The position numbers and the translations under genes were made by a program. From Halomonas daqiaonensis (GTDB lineage Bacteria > Pseudomonadota > Gammaproteobacteria > Pseudomonadales > Halomonadaceae): a stretch of DNA of 64,000 nucleotides. Positions within the stretch are counted from its first letter, which is position 1. Every line of letters starts with the position of its first letter. Below the pieces are notes generated by a model. It was given only the letters and a program-made list of their open reading frames with translations, was not told the DNA's origin and searched no databases. The stretch lies in NCBI RefSeq assembly GCF_900109725.1, contig NZ_FOBC01000018.1, positions 1-64,000 on the forward strand, read 5' to 3'. Below, piece after piece: positions 8,528 through 17,853 of the stretch.

Positions 8528-9445
8528 GTGAAGTTTTCCAGAGAAGAAGTGGTGCAAGCCATCGGCGATGGTCTGCTGTCGTTTCCCATCACGGACTTCG
8601 ATCAGGAAGGTCGTTTCGATGCCGAAAGCTATCGCAAACGGCTGGAGTGGTTCATCAGCCACGACATCTCGGCTGTATTCGTGGCCGGTGGTACCGGCGA
8701 GTTCTTCAACCTGACACACGACGAATTTCGCGATGTGGTTCGAGTCGCCGTGGAGACGGTGGACGGTAAACTGCCGGTGATCGCCAGCGCTGGACTGAGT
8801 GTCGAGAGCGGCAAGGCCTATGCCAAGGCAGCCGAGGAGGTAGGTGCTGACGGTATCCTGCTGATGCCGCCCTATCTGACCGAGTGCCCCCAGGACGGGC
8901 TGGTCGAGTATGCCCGGCAGATCTGCGATTCGACCCGGCTCAACGTCATCTACTACAACCGCGGTAATGGCATCCTGGATGCCGGGTCCGTCACGGCGCT
9001 GGCCAATGCCTGCCCCAATCTGGTCGGGCTCAAGGACGGCAAGGGCGACATCCAGGCACTGAACAAGATCGTCAAGACAGTGGGTGACCGCCTGGTCTAT
9101 ATCGGTGGCGTGCCAACGGCAGAGATTTTTGCCGAGGCCTATCTCTCCATTGGTGTCAATACCTACTCATCGGCCGTGTTCAATTTCGTCCCCGACATGG
9201 CTGTGACCTTCTACAAGGAGCTCCGCAAGGGTAACAGCGAGGTCGTTAAGCAGATCACCCTCGACTTCTTTATTCCCTTCGTGGATCTCAGGGATCGGAA
9301 GAAAGGGTATGCCGTCAGCCTGATTAAAGCCGGCGCCGAGATCGTCGGTCGTCCGGCGGGCAGCGTACGTGCGCCCCTGACCATGCCCACCAGCCAAGAG
9401 CGCGAGACACTCGCCTCGCTGATCAAGGTGGCCGAAAGCCTGTAA
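8528..9445 (+). CDS. kdgD: 5-dehydro-4-deoxyglucarate dehydratase
   Basis: This 305-residue enzyme belongs to the dihydrodipicolinate synthase/NAL family. It dehydrates and decarboxylates 5-keto-4-deoxyglucarate to 2,5-dioxopentanoate (2-oxoglutarate semialdehyde), EC 4.2.1.41. The Schiff-base lysine is Lys169 in GLKDGKGD, Tyr143 lies in IYYNRG, and the carboxylate-binding GGTGE loop is at 54-58. Length and motifs fit the KdgD subgroup rather than DapA. The start is GTG 8528. It leads the glucarate operon, whose last gene (16223-17797) encodes the dehydrogenase that uses its product. Confidence 0.9.
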   Translation: MKFSREEVVQAIGDGLLSFPITDFDQEGRFDAESYRKRLEWFISHDISAVFVAGGTGEFFNLTHDEFRDVVRVAVETVDGKLPVIASAGLSVESGKAYAKAAEEVGADGILLMPPYLTECPQDGLVEYARQICDSTRLNVIYYNRGNGILDAGSVTALANACPNLVGLKDGKGDIQALNKIVKTVGDRLVYIGGVPTAEIFAEAYLSIGVNTYSSAVFNFVPDMAVTFYKELRKGNSEVVKQITLDFFIPFVDLRDRKKGYAVSLIKAGAEIVGRPAGSVRAPLTMPTSQERETLASLIKVAESL

Positions 9446-9493
9446 CGCTTTGATTCCGCCATTACTGGCTGAACCTGGACCTTGGAGAAGGTT

Positions 9494-10762
9494 ATGTCCC
9501 GCATTGCATCCGTCGTCGTGACTCCCATCGCATTTCGCGATCCTCCCTTGCTTAATGTGAGCGGTATTCATGAGCCTTGGGCACTGCGTTCGATCATCGA
9601 GGTGGTCACCGAAGACGGCAACTATGGTCTCTCCGAGTCCTATGGCGACGAGCAGACACTGACACATTTGCAGAAGGTGGCAGCTATACTAAAAGGCATA
9701 GACGTCTTCCATCTCAACGAATTGAAAACCATCGTGGCAGAGGCCACTGCTAGTCAGTCTCAGCAGAGTGGTATTGAACTCGCGCCTGGAACTAATCAGG
9801 CAACCACATTGCCACGCGTGTTTGCCGCCTTTGAAGTCGCTTTTCTGGACCTGATCGGCAAGTTTACCGGGCGCAGTGTCTGTGATCTCTTGGGTGGCAA
9901 GGTGCGTGACGCCGTCCCCTACAGTGCTTATCTCTTCTACAAATACGAACGTCACCGGTTCGCTCAGGACGACTGGATCGATGCCTGGGGTGAGGTTCTC
10001 ACCCCCGACGATGTAGTTCGTTCGGCTAGGCAGATGATCGATCAGTACGGCTTCCAGTCAATCAAGCTCAAGGGTGGAGTGTTCGAACCGGAACAGGAAC
10101 TCGAGGCGATTCGCTCCCTGCGTGAGGCCTTCCCTGAACACCCGCTGCGTATCGATCCCAACGGCGGCTGGACCCCCGAGACCACCCGGCTCCTGATGCC
10201 GCAGATGGAGGGACTGCTGCAGTATCTTGAGGATCCCGCCCCCGGCAAGGATGGCATGGCCGAGGTCCATCAGTCGGCCAGCATGCCTCTGGCTACCAAC
10301 ATGTGCGTGATCGGCTTCTTCGATTTCCCCGAGGCTATCGCCAAACAGTCCGTGGACGTGATTCTCTCCGACCACCATTATTGGGGCGGATTGCAAGCGA
10401 CGCGTGATTTGGCCCGAATCTGCGAGACGTGGGGGCTGGGGCTGTCCATGCATTCCAACTCCCATCTGGGCATCAGCCTGATGGCCATGACCCATGCCGC
10501 CGCCGCGATCGACAACCTCACCTATGCCTGTGACACCCATTATCCCTGGCAGGAGGAGGAAATCATTGTGGGTGGCAAGATTGAATTTGAGCACGGCAGC
10601 GTTCGCGTCCCCGATGCGCCTGGCCTTGGCGTCGAGTTGGATCGCGACGCACTGAAGCAACTGGCGCGCAATTATCAGGAGTGTGGCATTCGTTCGCGTA
10701 ACGATGTCAAGGAGATGCAGAAGTACGAGCCCAGCTGGACCGGGAAAGCTCCTCGCTTCTGA
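9494..10762 (+). CDS. Glucarate dehydratase family protein (enolase superfamily)
   Basis: This 422-residue protein is a member of the glucarate dehydratase subgroup of the enolase superfamily. It has the KxK pair Lys191/Lys193 (IKLKGG), metal ligands Asp221 (RIDPNGG), Glu246 (EDP) and Asn269 (ATNM), and a His320-Asp293 dyad (LSMHSNSHLG). These match the residues of true GudD, encoded downstream at 14064, but overall sequence differs clearly. It may use another aldarate (galactarate or idarate) or be a GudX-like paralogue. ATG 9494 was chosen behind GGAGAAGG. An upstream in-frame TTG at 9482 overlaps the ribosome-binding site. It lies between kdgD and the TRAP genes. Confidence 0.8.
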   Translation: MSRIASVVVTPIAFRDPPLLNVSGIHEPWALRSIIEVVTEDGNYGLSESYGDEQTLTHLQKVAAILKGIDVFHLNELKTIVAEATASQSQQSGIELAPGTNQATTLPRVFAAFEVAFLDLIGKFTGRSVCDLLGGKVRDAVPYSAYLFYKYERHRFAQDDWIDAWGEVLTPDDVVRSARQMIDQYGFQSIKLKGGVFEPEQELEAIRSLREAFPEHPLRIDPNGGWTPETTRLLMPQMEGLLQYLEDPAPGKDGMAEVHQSASMPLATNMCVIGFFDFPEAIAKQSVDVILSDHHYWGGLQATRDLARICETWGLGLSMHSNSHLGISLMAMTHAAAAIDNLTYACDTHYPWQEEEIIVGGKIEFEHGSVRVPDAPGLGVELDRDALKQLARNYQECGIRSRNDVKEMQKYEPSWTGKAPRF

Positions 10763-10817
10763 GGCCTCAATCGAGGCAGTTTGATGTTGAACCCACAAAA
10801 GTTACAAGGATACCGAC

Positions 10818-11900
10818 ATGCAGATTCGCACCTTGGCGCATTCTGTCACTCTGGCAAGCGCCGCACTGGCGTTCGCCGGCTCCGTTCATGCCGCAGAAGA
10901 TTTGAAGGTCCAGACCTCCTTCAATTCAGGTGATTTCGCCTACCAGTATCTTCAAGAGAACTGGGTACCCAAACTCAAAGAGATGACCGGTGGGGACGTC
11001 ACCATCAATCTGATGCCCATCGGTAGCGTTGTGCCCTACAAGGAAACCATGGAGGCCGTGGCCATGGGGCTGTTGGATGGCGACATGACTGCCCCGGCCT
11101 ATTTTACCGGTAAGGATCCGGCCTTTGCCCTGATGGGTGACCTGATTGCCGGATACGACAAGCCCTCGCAGTTCCTCGATTTCTGCCAGAACGGTGGCGG
11201 TGAGGAAGTTCTGCAAAAGGCCATCGACGCCCAGGTCGGCGACAAAGTTGAGGTGGTCGGCTGCGGCCCCTATAAGCGTGAGGCCTTGGTCGCTGCGGTC
11301 CCTATCCATAGCGTCGAGGATCTAGAGGGCGTGAAGATTCGTTCGCCGGAAGGCCTGGCGGCGGCTGTGTTTGAGCGTGCCGGGGCGACACCGGTCAACA
11401 TTCCCTTCTCCGAAGTCTATACCTCGCTGCAGCAGGGCGTGGTAGATGCCGCCGATGCCTCTGCCTATGTCAACAATGATGCCTCAGGCATGCACGACAT
11501 CGCAAAATACCCGATCTACCCGGGCATTCACTCCATGTCATCGCAGCAGTTCACCCTCAATCAGCAGACTTGGGAGTCGCTGAGCGAGGAGGATCAGCAG
11601 GCACTGAGTCAGTGGTTCTACGATGCCTTCCATGACCTGGCCGGCGCAGTGCAGGAGCAGGACGAGAAACTGGTGGCCCGCGACAAACAGAAAGATGACA
11701 TGACTGTTATCGACTGGCCTCAAGAAGAACGTGACCAGTTCCGCGAGATCGCCCGCGGCGCCTGGGAAGCCTTCGGCGAGAAAAGTGAGCTGGCCCAGCA
11801 GGCCCTGCAGGCTCACCTTGACTACATGAAGGAGAAAGGTTTGCTCGAGGGTGAAGCTGTGACAGACGCCGCCGAGGCATCTCAGGGCGAGCAAAACTGA
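10818..11900 (+). CDS. dctP: TRAP transporter solute-binding protein (DctP), system 1
   Basis: This 360-residue periplasmic protein has a clear signal peptide (residues 1-25, ending SVHA before AEDLKVQTSF). The conserved Arg175 in GVKIRSPEG binds the substrate carboxylate in DctP proteins. The GATPVNIPFSEVYTSLQQGV block shows the variant of the family in which the ligand loop continues VVDAADAS rather than VVDGQENP. Given the operon, the ligand is probably an aldarate such as glucarate or galactarate; this is inference. A strong hairpin follows at 11915-11942, before the membrane subunits. Confidence 0.85.
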   Translation: MQIRTLAHSVTLASAALAFAGSVHAAEDLKVQTSFNSGDFAYQYLQENWVPKLKEMTGGDVTINLMPIGSVVPYKETMEAVAMGLLDGDMTAPAYFTGKDPAFALMGDLIAGYDKPSQFLDFCQNGGGEEVLQKAIDAQVGDKVEVVGCGPYKREALVAAVPIHSVEDLEGVKIRSPEGLAAAVFERAGATPVNIPFSEVYTSLQQGVVDAADASAYVNNDASGMHDIAKYPIYPGIHSMSSQQFTLNQQTWESLSEEDQQALSQWFYDAFHDLAGAVQEQDEKLVARDKQKDDMTVIDWPQEERDQFREIARGAWEAFGEKSELAQQALQAHLDYMKEKGLLEGEAVTDAAEASQGEQN

Positions 11901-11914
11901 CACGTTACCTTTCA

Positions 11915-11951
11915 GACCACGGCAACGATCGTTGTCGTGGTCTTCTTTCTT
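11915..11951 (+). terminator. Hairpin between dctP1 and dctQ1 (attenuator-like)
   Basis: GACCACGGCAAC (11915-11926) pairs with GTTGTCGTGGTC (11931-11942) around a GATC loop, with one G-U pair. A pyrimidine/T-rich run follows. It would stabilise or terminate transcripts after the binding-protein gene and so keep DctP more abundant than DctQM. Confidence 0.7.
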
Positions 11952-11964
11952 ACTGGAGTCTGCT

Positions 11965-12477
11965 ATGCGACTACTCAGCCGACTGGCGGCGGGTATGGAC
12001 CGGATCAGTGCTTTCATCGGCTATGCCTGTGCGGTGCTGTTCTTTGCCTGCATCGTGCTGTCTGCCCTTGAGGTGGTGATGCGCTATGTCTTCGATTCCC
12101 CCACCCAGTGGACTTTTGAAACGGTCATGGCACTTTGCGCCACTGGCTGGGTGATGACTAGCGGCTATGTCACCCAGCGCAAGCGGCACATCGCCATCAC
12201 CATGATGGAGCTGATCGTGCCTGCCCATGTGTGGAAAAAGATGGAGCTGGTGTCGTTGGGGGTGGCGATCTTTGCTCTGTCCGCACTGATCTGGGCCACT
12301 TGGGAGCCAGCGATGATGGCTCTGCATGGTGGGGAGAGAAGCGGCAGCTCGTTCAATCCGCTGCTGCCGGCCTACCTCAAACCGACCCTTGTGGTGGGAG
12401 CCTTCCTCTATCTCCTGCAACTGCTCGCCAACGTGGTTCACTGGTTTGAGGACCAGGCCAAGGGAGAGGCCGAATAA
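11965..12477 (+). CDS. dctQ: TRAP transporter small membrane subunit (DctQ), system 1
   Basis: This 170-residue integral membrane protein has four predicted hydrophobic segments. The RYVFDSPTQWTFE block after the first segment is the usual DctQ signature region (R-Y-hydrophobic-x(4)-W-x-E). ATG 11965 follows CTGGAG at a suitable distance; the earlier in-frame start at 11932 would lie inside the hairpin. The stop overlaps the dctM start (TAATG). It works with the large subunit encoded next to energise uptake by the sodium gradient. Confidence 0.85.
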   Translation: MRLLSRLAAGMDRISAFIGYACAVLFFACIVLSALEVVMRYVFDSPTQWTFETVMALCATGWVMTSGYVTQRKRHIAITMMELIVPAHVWKKMELVSLGVAIFALSALIWATWEPAMMALHGGERSGSSFNPLLPAYLKPTLVVGAFLYLLQLLANVVHWFEDQAKGEAE

Positions 12478-13793
12478 TGGCTATCGAAGTTGTTACCTTG
12501 TTGATCGTGCTGGCCCTGCTAGCACTAATGGCCTTCGGTATTCCGCTGGGGGTTACCACGCTGACTGTGTCCGTGGTCACCGCGCTGATTTACTACGGGC
12601 CGGATGGCCTCTTTCTGGTCGCGTCCAACGTCTATCACGTGCTCGAGAAATACGAATTGGTTGCTGTGCCGTTCTTCGTGTTCATGGCCAACGTGCTGGA
12701 ACGTTCGGGAATCGCTCACTCGTTGTTCGACAGCATGTCGATTCTCGGTGGTCGCGCACGTGGTTCGGTGGCTGTGCAGACCTGTGTGGTCGCGGTCATC
12801 CTCGCGGCGATGAGTGGCATCATGGGCGGCGAGATTGTCATGCTGGGCCTAATCGCCTTGCCGCAGATGCTGCGCCTTGGCTACGACCGCAACCTATCGA
12901 TCGGTATTATCTGCGCCGCCGGCGCCCTAGCCACACTGATTCCACCCTCGGTGGTGATGATTGTCTACGGCCTGGCCGCCCAGGTGTCTATCACCAAGCT
13001 GTTCGCCGCCGGTGCCATACCGGGCATGGTCCTGGCCTCGATCTACATCACCTATATCCTGATTCGTTGCCGCCTCAATCCGGCGCTGGCGCCGATCAAC
13101 GACATTCCCGAAACTGCGCTACCGCTGTACAAGCGCCTCAAGTACCTCAAAGGGGCGGTCCTGCCATTTATCCTAATCGGCTGCGTACTGGGTGCTATCT
13201 ACACAGGTATTACCACGGTGACTGAGGCCGCCGCTATGGGTGCGGTAGGGGCGATGATCGTTGCTGCGATTCTCAAGCAGTTCTCCTACCGAATGATCCG
13301 TGATGCCATGCGCCAGACGGCACTGACCGTGGGTTCGATCATCTGGTTGGTACTCGGGGCGGTCAGCCTCGTCGGCATCTACAATCTGATCGGGGGCGTC
13401 AGCTTCCTGACGAACTTCCTGGAAGGCCTCGATGTGCCGCCGCTGGCCGTGATCGCCATCATGATGCTGATTGTCATGGTACTGGGGACCTTCCTCGAGT
13501 GGATCGCGATCATCTTCATCACTGTCCCGATTTTCGCGCCGGTGGTGGTGGGCTTGGGCTACGACCCGGTGTGGTTCGGCGTGCTGTTCGCCATGAACAT
13601 CCAGATCTACTACCTCTCGCCCCCGTTCGGCCCGGCTTGCTTCTTCCTCAAGAGCGTGGCGCCAGAGGGAGTTGAGCTGCAGCACATCTTCCGCGCGGTG
13701 CTTCCCTTCATCGGGCTGCAGGTGATCGGCATGGCACTGGTGCTGTTTTTCCCACAGCTGGCGCTGTGGCTGCCCAACCTGATGTTCGGATAG
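12477..13793 (+). CDS. dctM: TRAP transporter large membrane subunit (DctM), system 1
   Basis: This 438-residue protein is the 12-TM channel subunit of a TRAP transporter. It has the typical glycine/proline-rich stretches LAAMSGIMGGEIVMLG and PPSVVMIVYG, and near the C-terminus IQIYYLSPPFGPACFFLKSV. That last block marks the subfamily also seen in system 4 of this window, and differs from systems 2 and 3, which have LLTPPVG. Translation is coupled to dctQ by overlap. A 50-residue membrane protein follows after 12 bases. Confidence 0.88.
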   Translation: MAIEVVTLLIVLALLALMAFGIPLGVTTLTVSVVTALIYYGPDGLFLVASNVYHVLEKYELVAVPFFVFMANVLERSGIAHSLFDSMSILGGRARGSVAVQTCVVAVILAAMSGIMGGEIVMLGLIALPQMLRLGYDRNLSIGIICAAGALATLIPPSVVMIVYGLAAQVSITKLFAAGAIPGMVLASIYITYILIRCRLNPALAPINDIPETALPLYKRLKYLKGAVLPFILIGCVLGAIYTGITTVTEAAAMGAVGAMIVAAILKQFSYRMIRDAMRQTALTVGSIIWLVLGAVSLVGIYNLIGGVSFLTNFLEGLDVPPLAVIAIMMLIVMVLGTFLEWIAIIFITVPIFAPVVVGLGYDPVWFGVLFAMNIQIYYLSPPFGPACFFLKSVAPEGVELQHIFRAVLPFIGLQVIGMALVLFFPQLALWLPNLMFG

Positions 13794-13805
13794 GAGGTAT
13801 CGACC

Positions 13806-13958
13806 ATGAAGATGCGCAACGACGAGCTGACACGCCAGGACGACGAGCTGACCATCAGTGACTCACCAGAAGAGGTCAACCAGTTTCGCTTTGGCTTCTG
13901 GCCGGAGATCGCCGGCTTGGTGGCTACCGGAATCATCATCTGGCTCATGCTGCTATAA
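13806..13958 (+). CDS. Small tail-anchored membrane protein, unknown function
   Basis: This 50-residue reading frame begins with ATG behind a strong TAGGAGG ribosome-binding site and starts 12 bases after the dctM stop. The first 30 residues are charged and polar (TRQDDELTISDSPEEVNQFR). The last 20 form one hydrophobic segment (AGLVATGIIIWLMLL) that ends at the stop, so a tail-anchored single-TM protein is predicted. It is in the same direction as the TRAP genes and well placed to be a small accessory subunit of transporter 1. No family is recognised. Confidence 0.65.
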   Translation: MKMRNDELTRQDDELTISDSPEEVNQFRFGFWPEIAGLVATGIIIWLMLL

Positions 13959-14063
13959 ATAGATGACGTCATTGATTGGGGGCGCAGGTCTGAAGTTTTT
14001 AACCCTAGAGCCAAGGGTTGGTCAGGCGCCGTACCCATTGAACGACTGTAAGAGACAGCGTCC

Positions 14064-15389
14064 ATGTTTCCCAAGATTACCAATATGAAAATCGTGCCGG
14101 TGGCCGGCTATGACGGCTTCCTGTTGAACCTCAGCGGCGGCCATGCCCCCTGGTTCATCCGCTGTGTGTTGATTCTCGAAGATGATGCCGGCAACCAGGG
14201 GGTCGGGGAGATTCCCTCGAGTGACGGCATCCTTAAAGGGCTGGAGCAGTGCCGCTCACTGGTTGAAGGCTCGAAGGTCAACAATATCAAGCAGACCTTG
14301 AACCAAGCGCGCCAAGCGCTGGCCCGAAATGGGCGCGAGGAGCGAGGACGCCAGACCTTCGATCTACGTGTGGCCGTTCATGTTGTCACCGCCATCGAGT
14401 CGGCGCTGTTCGATCTTTTCGGTCAGGCGCTGGGCATGCCAGTGGCCGACCTGCTAGGCCAGTACGGCCGTCAGCGTGATGAGGTCGAGGCCCTGGGCTA
14501 TCTGTTCCTGCTCGGCGACCCGGCCAAGACCGACCTGCCCTACCCCAAAGCTGAAAATCCTAAAGATGCCTGGGACGAGGTGCGTTACCAGGAGGCCTTG
14601 ACGCCGGACGCAGTAGCTAACCTGGCCAAGGCAGCCTATGAGCGCTACGGCTTCAAGGACTTCAAGCTCAAGGGCGGGGTGCTGCGTGGCGAGGAAGAGG
14701 CCGATTGCATTCACGCCCTTCATGACGCCTTCCCCGAGGCGCGTCTGACCCTCGACCCTAACGGTGCCTGGACGCTCGACGAAGCGGTGCGGGTGCTGGA
14801 ACCGATCAAGCACTTGCTGAGCTACGCCGAGGATCCCTGCGGTCAGGAGGAGAGCTACTCCGGCCGCGAGACCATGGCGGAGTTCAAGAAGCGCACCGGT
14901 CTGCCCACCGCGACCAACATGATCGCGACAGATTTCAAGCAGTTGCAATACGCCGTGCAGCTCAATTCAGTGGATATCCCGCTGGCAGACTGCCACTTCT
15001 GGACCATGCAGGGTGCCGTGATGGTCGGTGAGCTATGCAACGAGTGGGGCATGACGTGGGGCTCACACAGTAACAACCACTTTGATATCTCGCTGGCGAT
15101 GATGACCCATGTGGCAGCGGCCTGTCCGGGCGAGATCACCGCCATCGACACCCACTGGATATGGCAGGACGGCCAGCGCATCACCAAGAACCCGTTCCCG
15201 ATCCGCGATGGCAAGCTCAAGGTGCCGACGACGCCGGGCCTGGGTGTCGAGCTGGACGAAGAGAAGCTGATGGAGGCCCATCGTCTCTACCAGTGCCTCG
15301 AGGTGACCCAGCGCAATGATGCCATGGCCATGCAGTATCTCATTTCCGGTTGGGAGTTCGATCCCAAGCGGCCGGCACTCGTGCGCTAA
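14064..15389 (+). CDS. gudD: D-glucarate dehydratase
   Basis: This 441-residue enzyme removes water from D-glucarate to give 5-keto-4-deoxyglucarate (EC 4.2.1.40). It matches E. coli GudD in long blocks such as [30 protein letters not shown] and HFWTMQG. Catalytic residues are Lys201/Lys203, the metal ligands Asp231, Glu256 and Asn285, Asp309, and His335 in [12 protein letters not shown]. Length equals the family's usual length. It lies downstream of TRAP system 1 and upstream of the regulator. Its product is the substrate of KdgD at the start of the same cluster. The 105-base gap before it carries a weak inverted repeat (AACCCT/AGGGTT, 14001-14019). Confidence 0.95.
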   Translation: MFPKITNMKIVPVAGYDGFLLNLSGGHAPWFIRCVLILEDDAGNQGVGEIPSSDGILKGLEQCRSLVEGSKVNNIKQTLNQARQALARNGREERGRQTFDLRVAVHVVTAIESALFDLFGQALGMPVADLLGQYGRQRDEVEALGYLFLLGDPAKTDLPYPKAENPKDAWDEVRYQEALTPDAVANLAKAAYERYGFKDFKLKGGVLRGEEEADCIHALHDAFPEARLTLDPNGAWTLDEAVRVLEPIKHLLSYAEDPCGQEESYSGRETMAEFKKRTGLPTATNMIATDFKQLQYAVQLNSVDIPLADCHFWTMQGAVMVGELCNEWGMTWGSHSNNHFDISLAMMTHVAAACPGEITAIDTHWIWQDGQRITKNPFPIRDGKLKVPTTPGLGVELDEEKLMEAHRLYQCLEVTQRNDAMAMQYLISGWEFDPKRPALVR

Positions 15390-15407
15390 GTCACTCTTGG
15401 CTGTTAG

Positions 15408-15428
15408 ACTAAAAGTCATACTTTTAGT
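15408..15428. promoter_or_regulatory. Perfect palindromic operator upstream of gntR
   Basis: Arms ACTAAAAGT and ACTTTTAGT flank the triplet CAT, a perfect 9-base inverted repeat centred about 25 bases upstream of the gntR start. The size and N3 spacer suit a dimeric GntR/FCD repressor, so autoregulation is likely. It differs in sequence from the TGTATGACA sites elsewhere in the window. Confidence 0.65.
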
Positions 15429-15442
15429 TGAAGGGCTTCTTT

Positions 15443-16198
15443 ATGGGAAAGAGTAAGGAAATGCCAGCAGAAATCGTGCGATTGGATTTGCATAAGGTGG
15501 CGAAACAGGGACCTCTTTCTACCCATGTTGCCGATCAACTCGAATCGTTGATTCTTCAGGGGAGAGTCAAGGTTGGCGAGAAGCTTCCCACTGAAAGTCA
15601 GCTGTGCGACTCCTTCGGCGTTAGCCGTACCGTGATTCGCGAAGCGATTACGCATCTCAAGTCGCTGGGGCTGGTGGAGACGCGTCGTGGGGTGGGCACC
15701 ACCGTGCTGCGCTCGACGGCCGTCGAGGCGCGGCCGGCGGAGCGGATCAACCCGACCACCGTCGAGGATATCCTGCATGTTCTCGAGTTTCGCCTGACCC
15801 TGGAGCCGGCGGCGGCGGAACTCGCTGCCCTGCGGCACGACGCCGAGGATCGGCGCCTCATCGAGGCGAAGCATGCCGCTTTCGTCAAGGCTCATGCCGA
15901 GAACAGCCTGGCCCGGGTGGAGGACTACGAGTTTCATCTTGCTATCGCTGCGGCCACCCATAATCCGGTCTTCGAGCAGTTCTACGAGCAGCTCAGCGCC
16001 AGCAGCATTCCTCGCGCCAAGCTGTTGAGCATCGATATCAATCCGGTTGCTGCGGATCGCTATCTGGCGCGCGTCCAGGAAGAGCATGCCTTTGTTCTTG
16101 AGGCCATTCTTTCCCGTGACCCCGAGGCGGCCAAGGAGACCATGTACCAGCATCTCAATCGTTCTCGAAACCTGTACCTGCAATATCAGGAAAATTGA
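15443..16198 (+). CDS. GntR-family regulator, FadR/FCD type
   Basis: This 251-residue regulator has an N-terminal winged helix-turn-helix (residues about 20-90, including GEKLPTESQLCDSFGVSRTV) and a C-terminal all-helical FCD ligand domain. The FCD part shows the expected acidic and histidine positions (ALRHD, EFHLAIAAATHN, EEHAFVLEAI). ATG 15443 was preferred over the upstream TTG 15428 because GAAGG lies just before it and TTG would overlap the palindrome. It sits between gudD and the semialdehyde dehydrogenase, so it probably represses the glucarate operon and responds to a pathway acid. Confidence 0.85.
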   Translation: MGKSKEMPAEIVRLDLHKVAKQGPLSTHVADQLESLILQGRVKVGEKLPTESQLCDSFGVSRTVIREAITHLKSLGLVETRRGVGTTVLRSTAVEARPAERINPTTVEDILHVLEFRLTLEPAAAELAALRHDAEDRRLIEAKHAAFVKAHAENSLARVEDYEFHLAIAAATHNPVFEQFYEQLSASSIPRAKLLSIDINPVAADRYLARVQEEHAFVLEAILSRDPEAAKETMYQHLNRSRNLYLQYQEN

Positions 16199-16222
16199 AG
16201 CAAGCAAACCCTAGGAGGCATC

Positions 16223-17797
16223 ATGACCCCACAAGGCACATCCCTGATCGGCCAACAGGCCGTCACAGGTGACCAGGCCGTCATCCACGCCATCGACCCG
16301 GCCAACGGTGAGGTCTTGGCTCCGGACTACCCGGGCCTGGATCGCACCGCGGTCGCTCGGGCCTGTGAGCTCGCCGAAACCGCCTACGCCACCTATCGCG
16401 AGAGCTCGCTGGAGGACCGCGCGGCCTTCCTCGAGGCCATCGCCGCCGAGATCGAGGCCCTGGGCGATGACCTGGTCGAGCGAGCCATGGCCGAGACCGG
16501 TCTGCCCCAGGCGCGCATTGAGGGTGAGCGCGGCCGCACTTGTGGCCAGCTGCGCCTGTTCGCCTCGGTGGTACGCGCCGGCGAGTGGCTAGATGTGCGC
16601 ATCGATCCGGCGCTGCCAGAGCGTGAGCCCATGCCCCGCGTTGACCTGCGACAGCGCCACGTGGCCCTGGGGCCGGTGGCCGTGTTCGGTGCCAGCAACT
16701 TCCCTCTGGCCTTCAGCGTTGCCGGCGGCGACACCGCCTCGGCGCTGGCCGCCGGCTGCCCGGTGGTGGTCAAGGCACACTCCGCCCACCCCGGTACCTC
16801 TGAGCTGGTGGGCCGGGCCGTGCAGGCCGCGGTGGCTAAGTGCGGCCTGCATGAGGGCGTCTTCTCGGTGCTGTTCGGCTCCGGCAAGGAGATCGGCCAG
16901 GCGCTGGTTGCCGATCCGCGTATCCAGGCGGTGGGCTTCACCGGCTCGCGCTCGGGTGGTCTGGCGCTGCAGCAAACGGCTCAGAGCCGCCCTCAGCCGA
17001 TTCCGGTCTACGCCGAGATGAGCTCCATCAATCCGGTGTTCCTGCTCCCCGAGGCGATTCAGGCACGTGGCAAAGAGATCGCCGAAGGCTTCGTCGGCTC
17101 GCTCAACATGGGTGCCGGGCAGTTCTGCACCAATCCCGGCCTGGTGATCGGCATCAAGGGTAAGGGGCTGGATACTTTCCTTGCGACGGCTGGTGAGGGT
17201 ATCAAGGGCAGCGTAGCCCAGACCATGCTCACCCCGGGGATTCATGCTGCCTATCAGGACGGTGTCGGTGCCCTGGCAGGCAACGCCAAGGCCCGTGAAG
17301 TTGCCCGTGGGCAGTCCGGAGAGGGACCCTACCAGTGCCAGCCTGCACTCTTTGTCGCCAGTGCTACCGACTTCCTGGCAGACGAGGCCATGCAGGCCGA
17401 GGTATTCGGTGCTGGCGGCCTGGTAGTGGAGTGCGCCGACGCCGAGGAAATGCAGCGTGTGGCCGCGGCCCTGGAAGGCCAGCTCACCGCCACTCTGCAG
17501 ATGGACGACGGCGACACGGAGGCGGCCAAGAAGCTGCTGCCGCTGCTCGAGCGCAAGGCCGGCCGTATCCTGGTCAATGGCTGGCCCACCGGCGTCGAGG
17601 TATGCCACGCCATGGTCCACGGTGGCCCCTTCCCGGCCACCTCGGACAGCCGTACCACCTCGGTGGGCAGCGCGGCTATCCACCGCTTCCTGCGCCCGGT
17701 GTGCTACCAGAACCTGCCCGAGGGCTTGCTGCCCGACGCCCTCAAGGAAGGCAACCCACTGGGCGTCAGCCGGCTGGTGGACGGCAAGCGGGATTAA
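16223..17797 (+). CDS. 2-oxoglutarate semialdehyde (2,5-dioxopentanoate) dehydrogenase
   Basis: This 524-residue NAD(P)-dependent aldehyde dehydrogenase converts 2,5-dioxopentanoate to 2-oxoglutarate (EC 1.2.1.26). The nucleophile is Cys302 in [12 protein letters not shown]. The region [19 protein letters not shown] is the cofactor-binding start of the ALDH fold, and [12 protein letters not shown] carries the general-base Glu. It is preceded by a strong AGGAGGC site. It completes the glucarate route begun by KdgD. A close paralogue of nearly equal length with the same motifs is encoded at 45912-47492. A rho-independent terminator follows. Confidence 0.9.
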   Translation: MTPQGTSLIGQQAVTGDQAVIHAIDPANGEVLAPDYPGLDRTAVARACELAETAYATYRESSLEDRAAFLEAIAAEIEALGDDLVERAMAETGLPQARIEGERGRTCGQLRLFASVVRAGEWLDVRIDPALPEREPMPRVDLRQRHVALGPVAVFGASNFPLAFSVAGGDTASALAAGCPVVVKAHSAHPGTSELVGRAVQAAVAKCGLHEGVFSVLFGSGKEIGQALVADPRIQAVGFTGSRSGGLALQQTAQSRPQPIPVYAEMSSINPVFLLPEAIQARGKEIAEGFVGSLNMGAGQFCTNPGLVIGIKGKGLDTFLATAGEGIKGSVAQTMLTPGIHAAYQDGVGALAGNAKAREVARGQSGEGPYQCQPALFVASATDFLADEAMQAEVFGAGGLVVECADAEEMQRVAAALEGQLTATLQMDDGDTEAAKKLLPLLERKAGRILVNGWPTGVEVCHAMVHGGPFPATSDSRTTSVGSAAIHRFLRPVCYQNLPEGLLPDALKEGNPLGVSRLVDGKRD

Positions 17798-17829
17798 TTC
17801 TCGGAATCTGCAAGCGGTTAGACTCCTTT

Positions 17830-17853
17830 GGCGGCCTACGGGTCGCCTTTTTT
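17830..17853 (+). terminator. Rho-independent terminator of the glucarate operon
   Basis: GGCGGCC (17830-17836) and GGTCGCC (17841-17847) form a 7-pair stem with one G-U pair around TACG, followed directly by six T residues. Confidence 0.8.
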
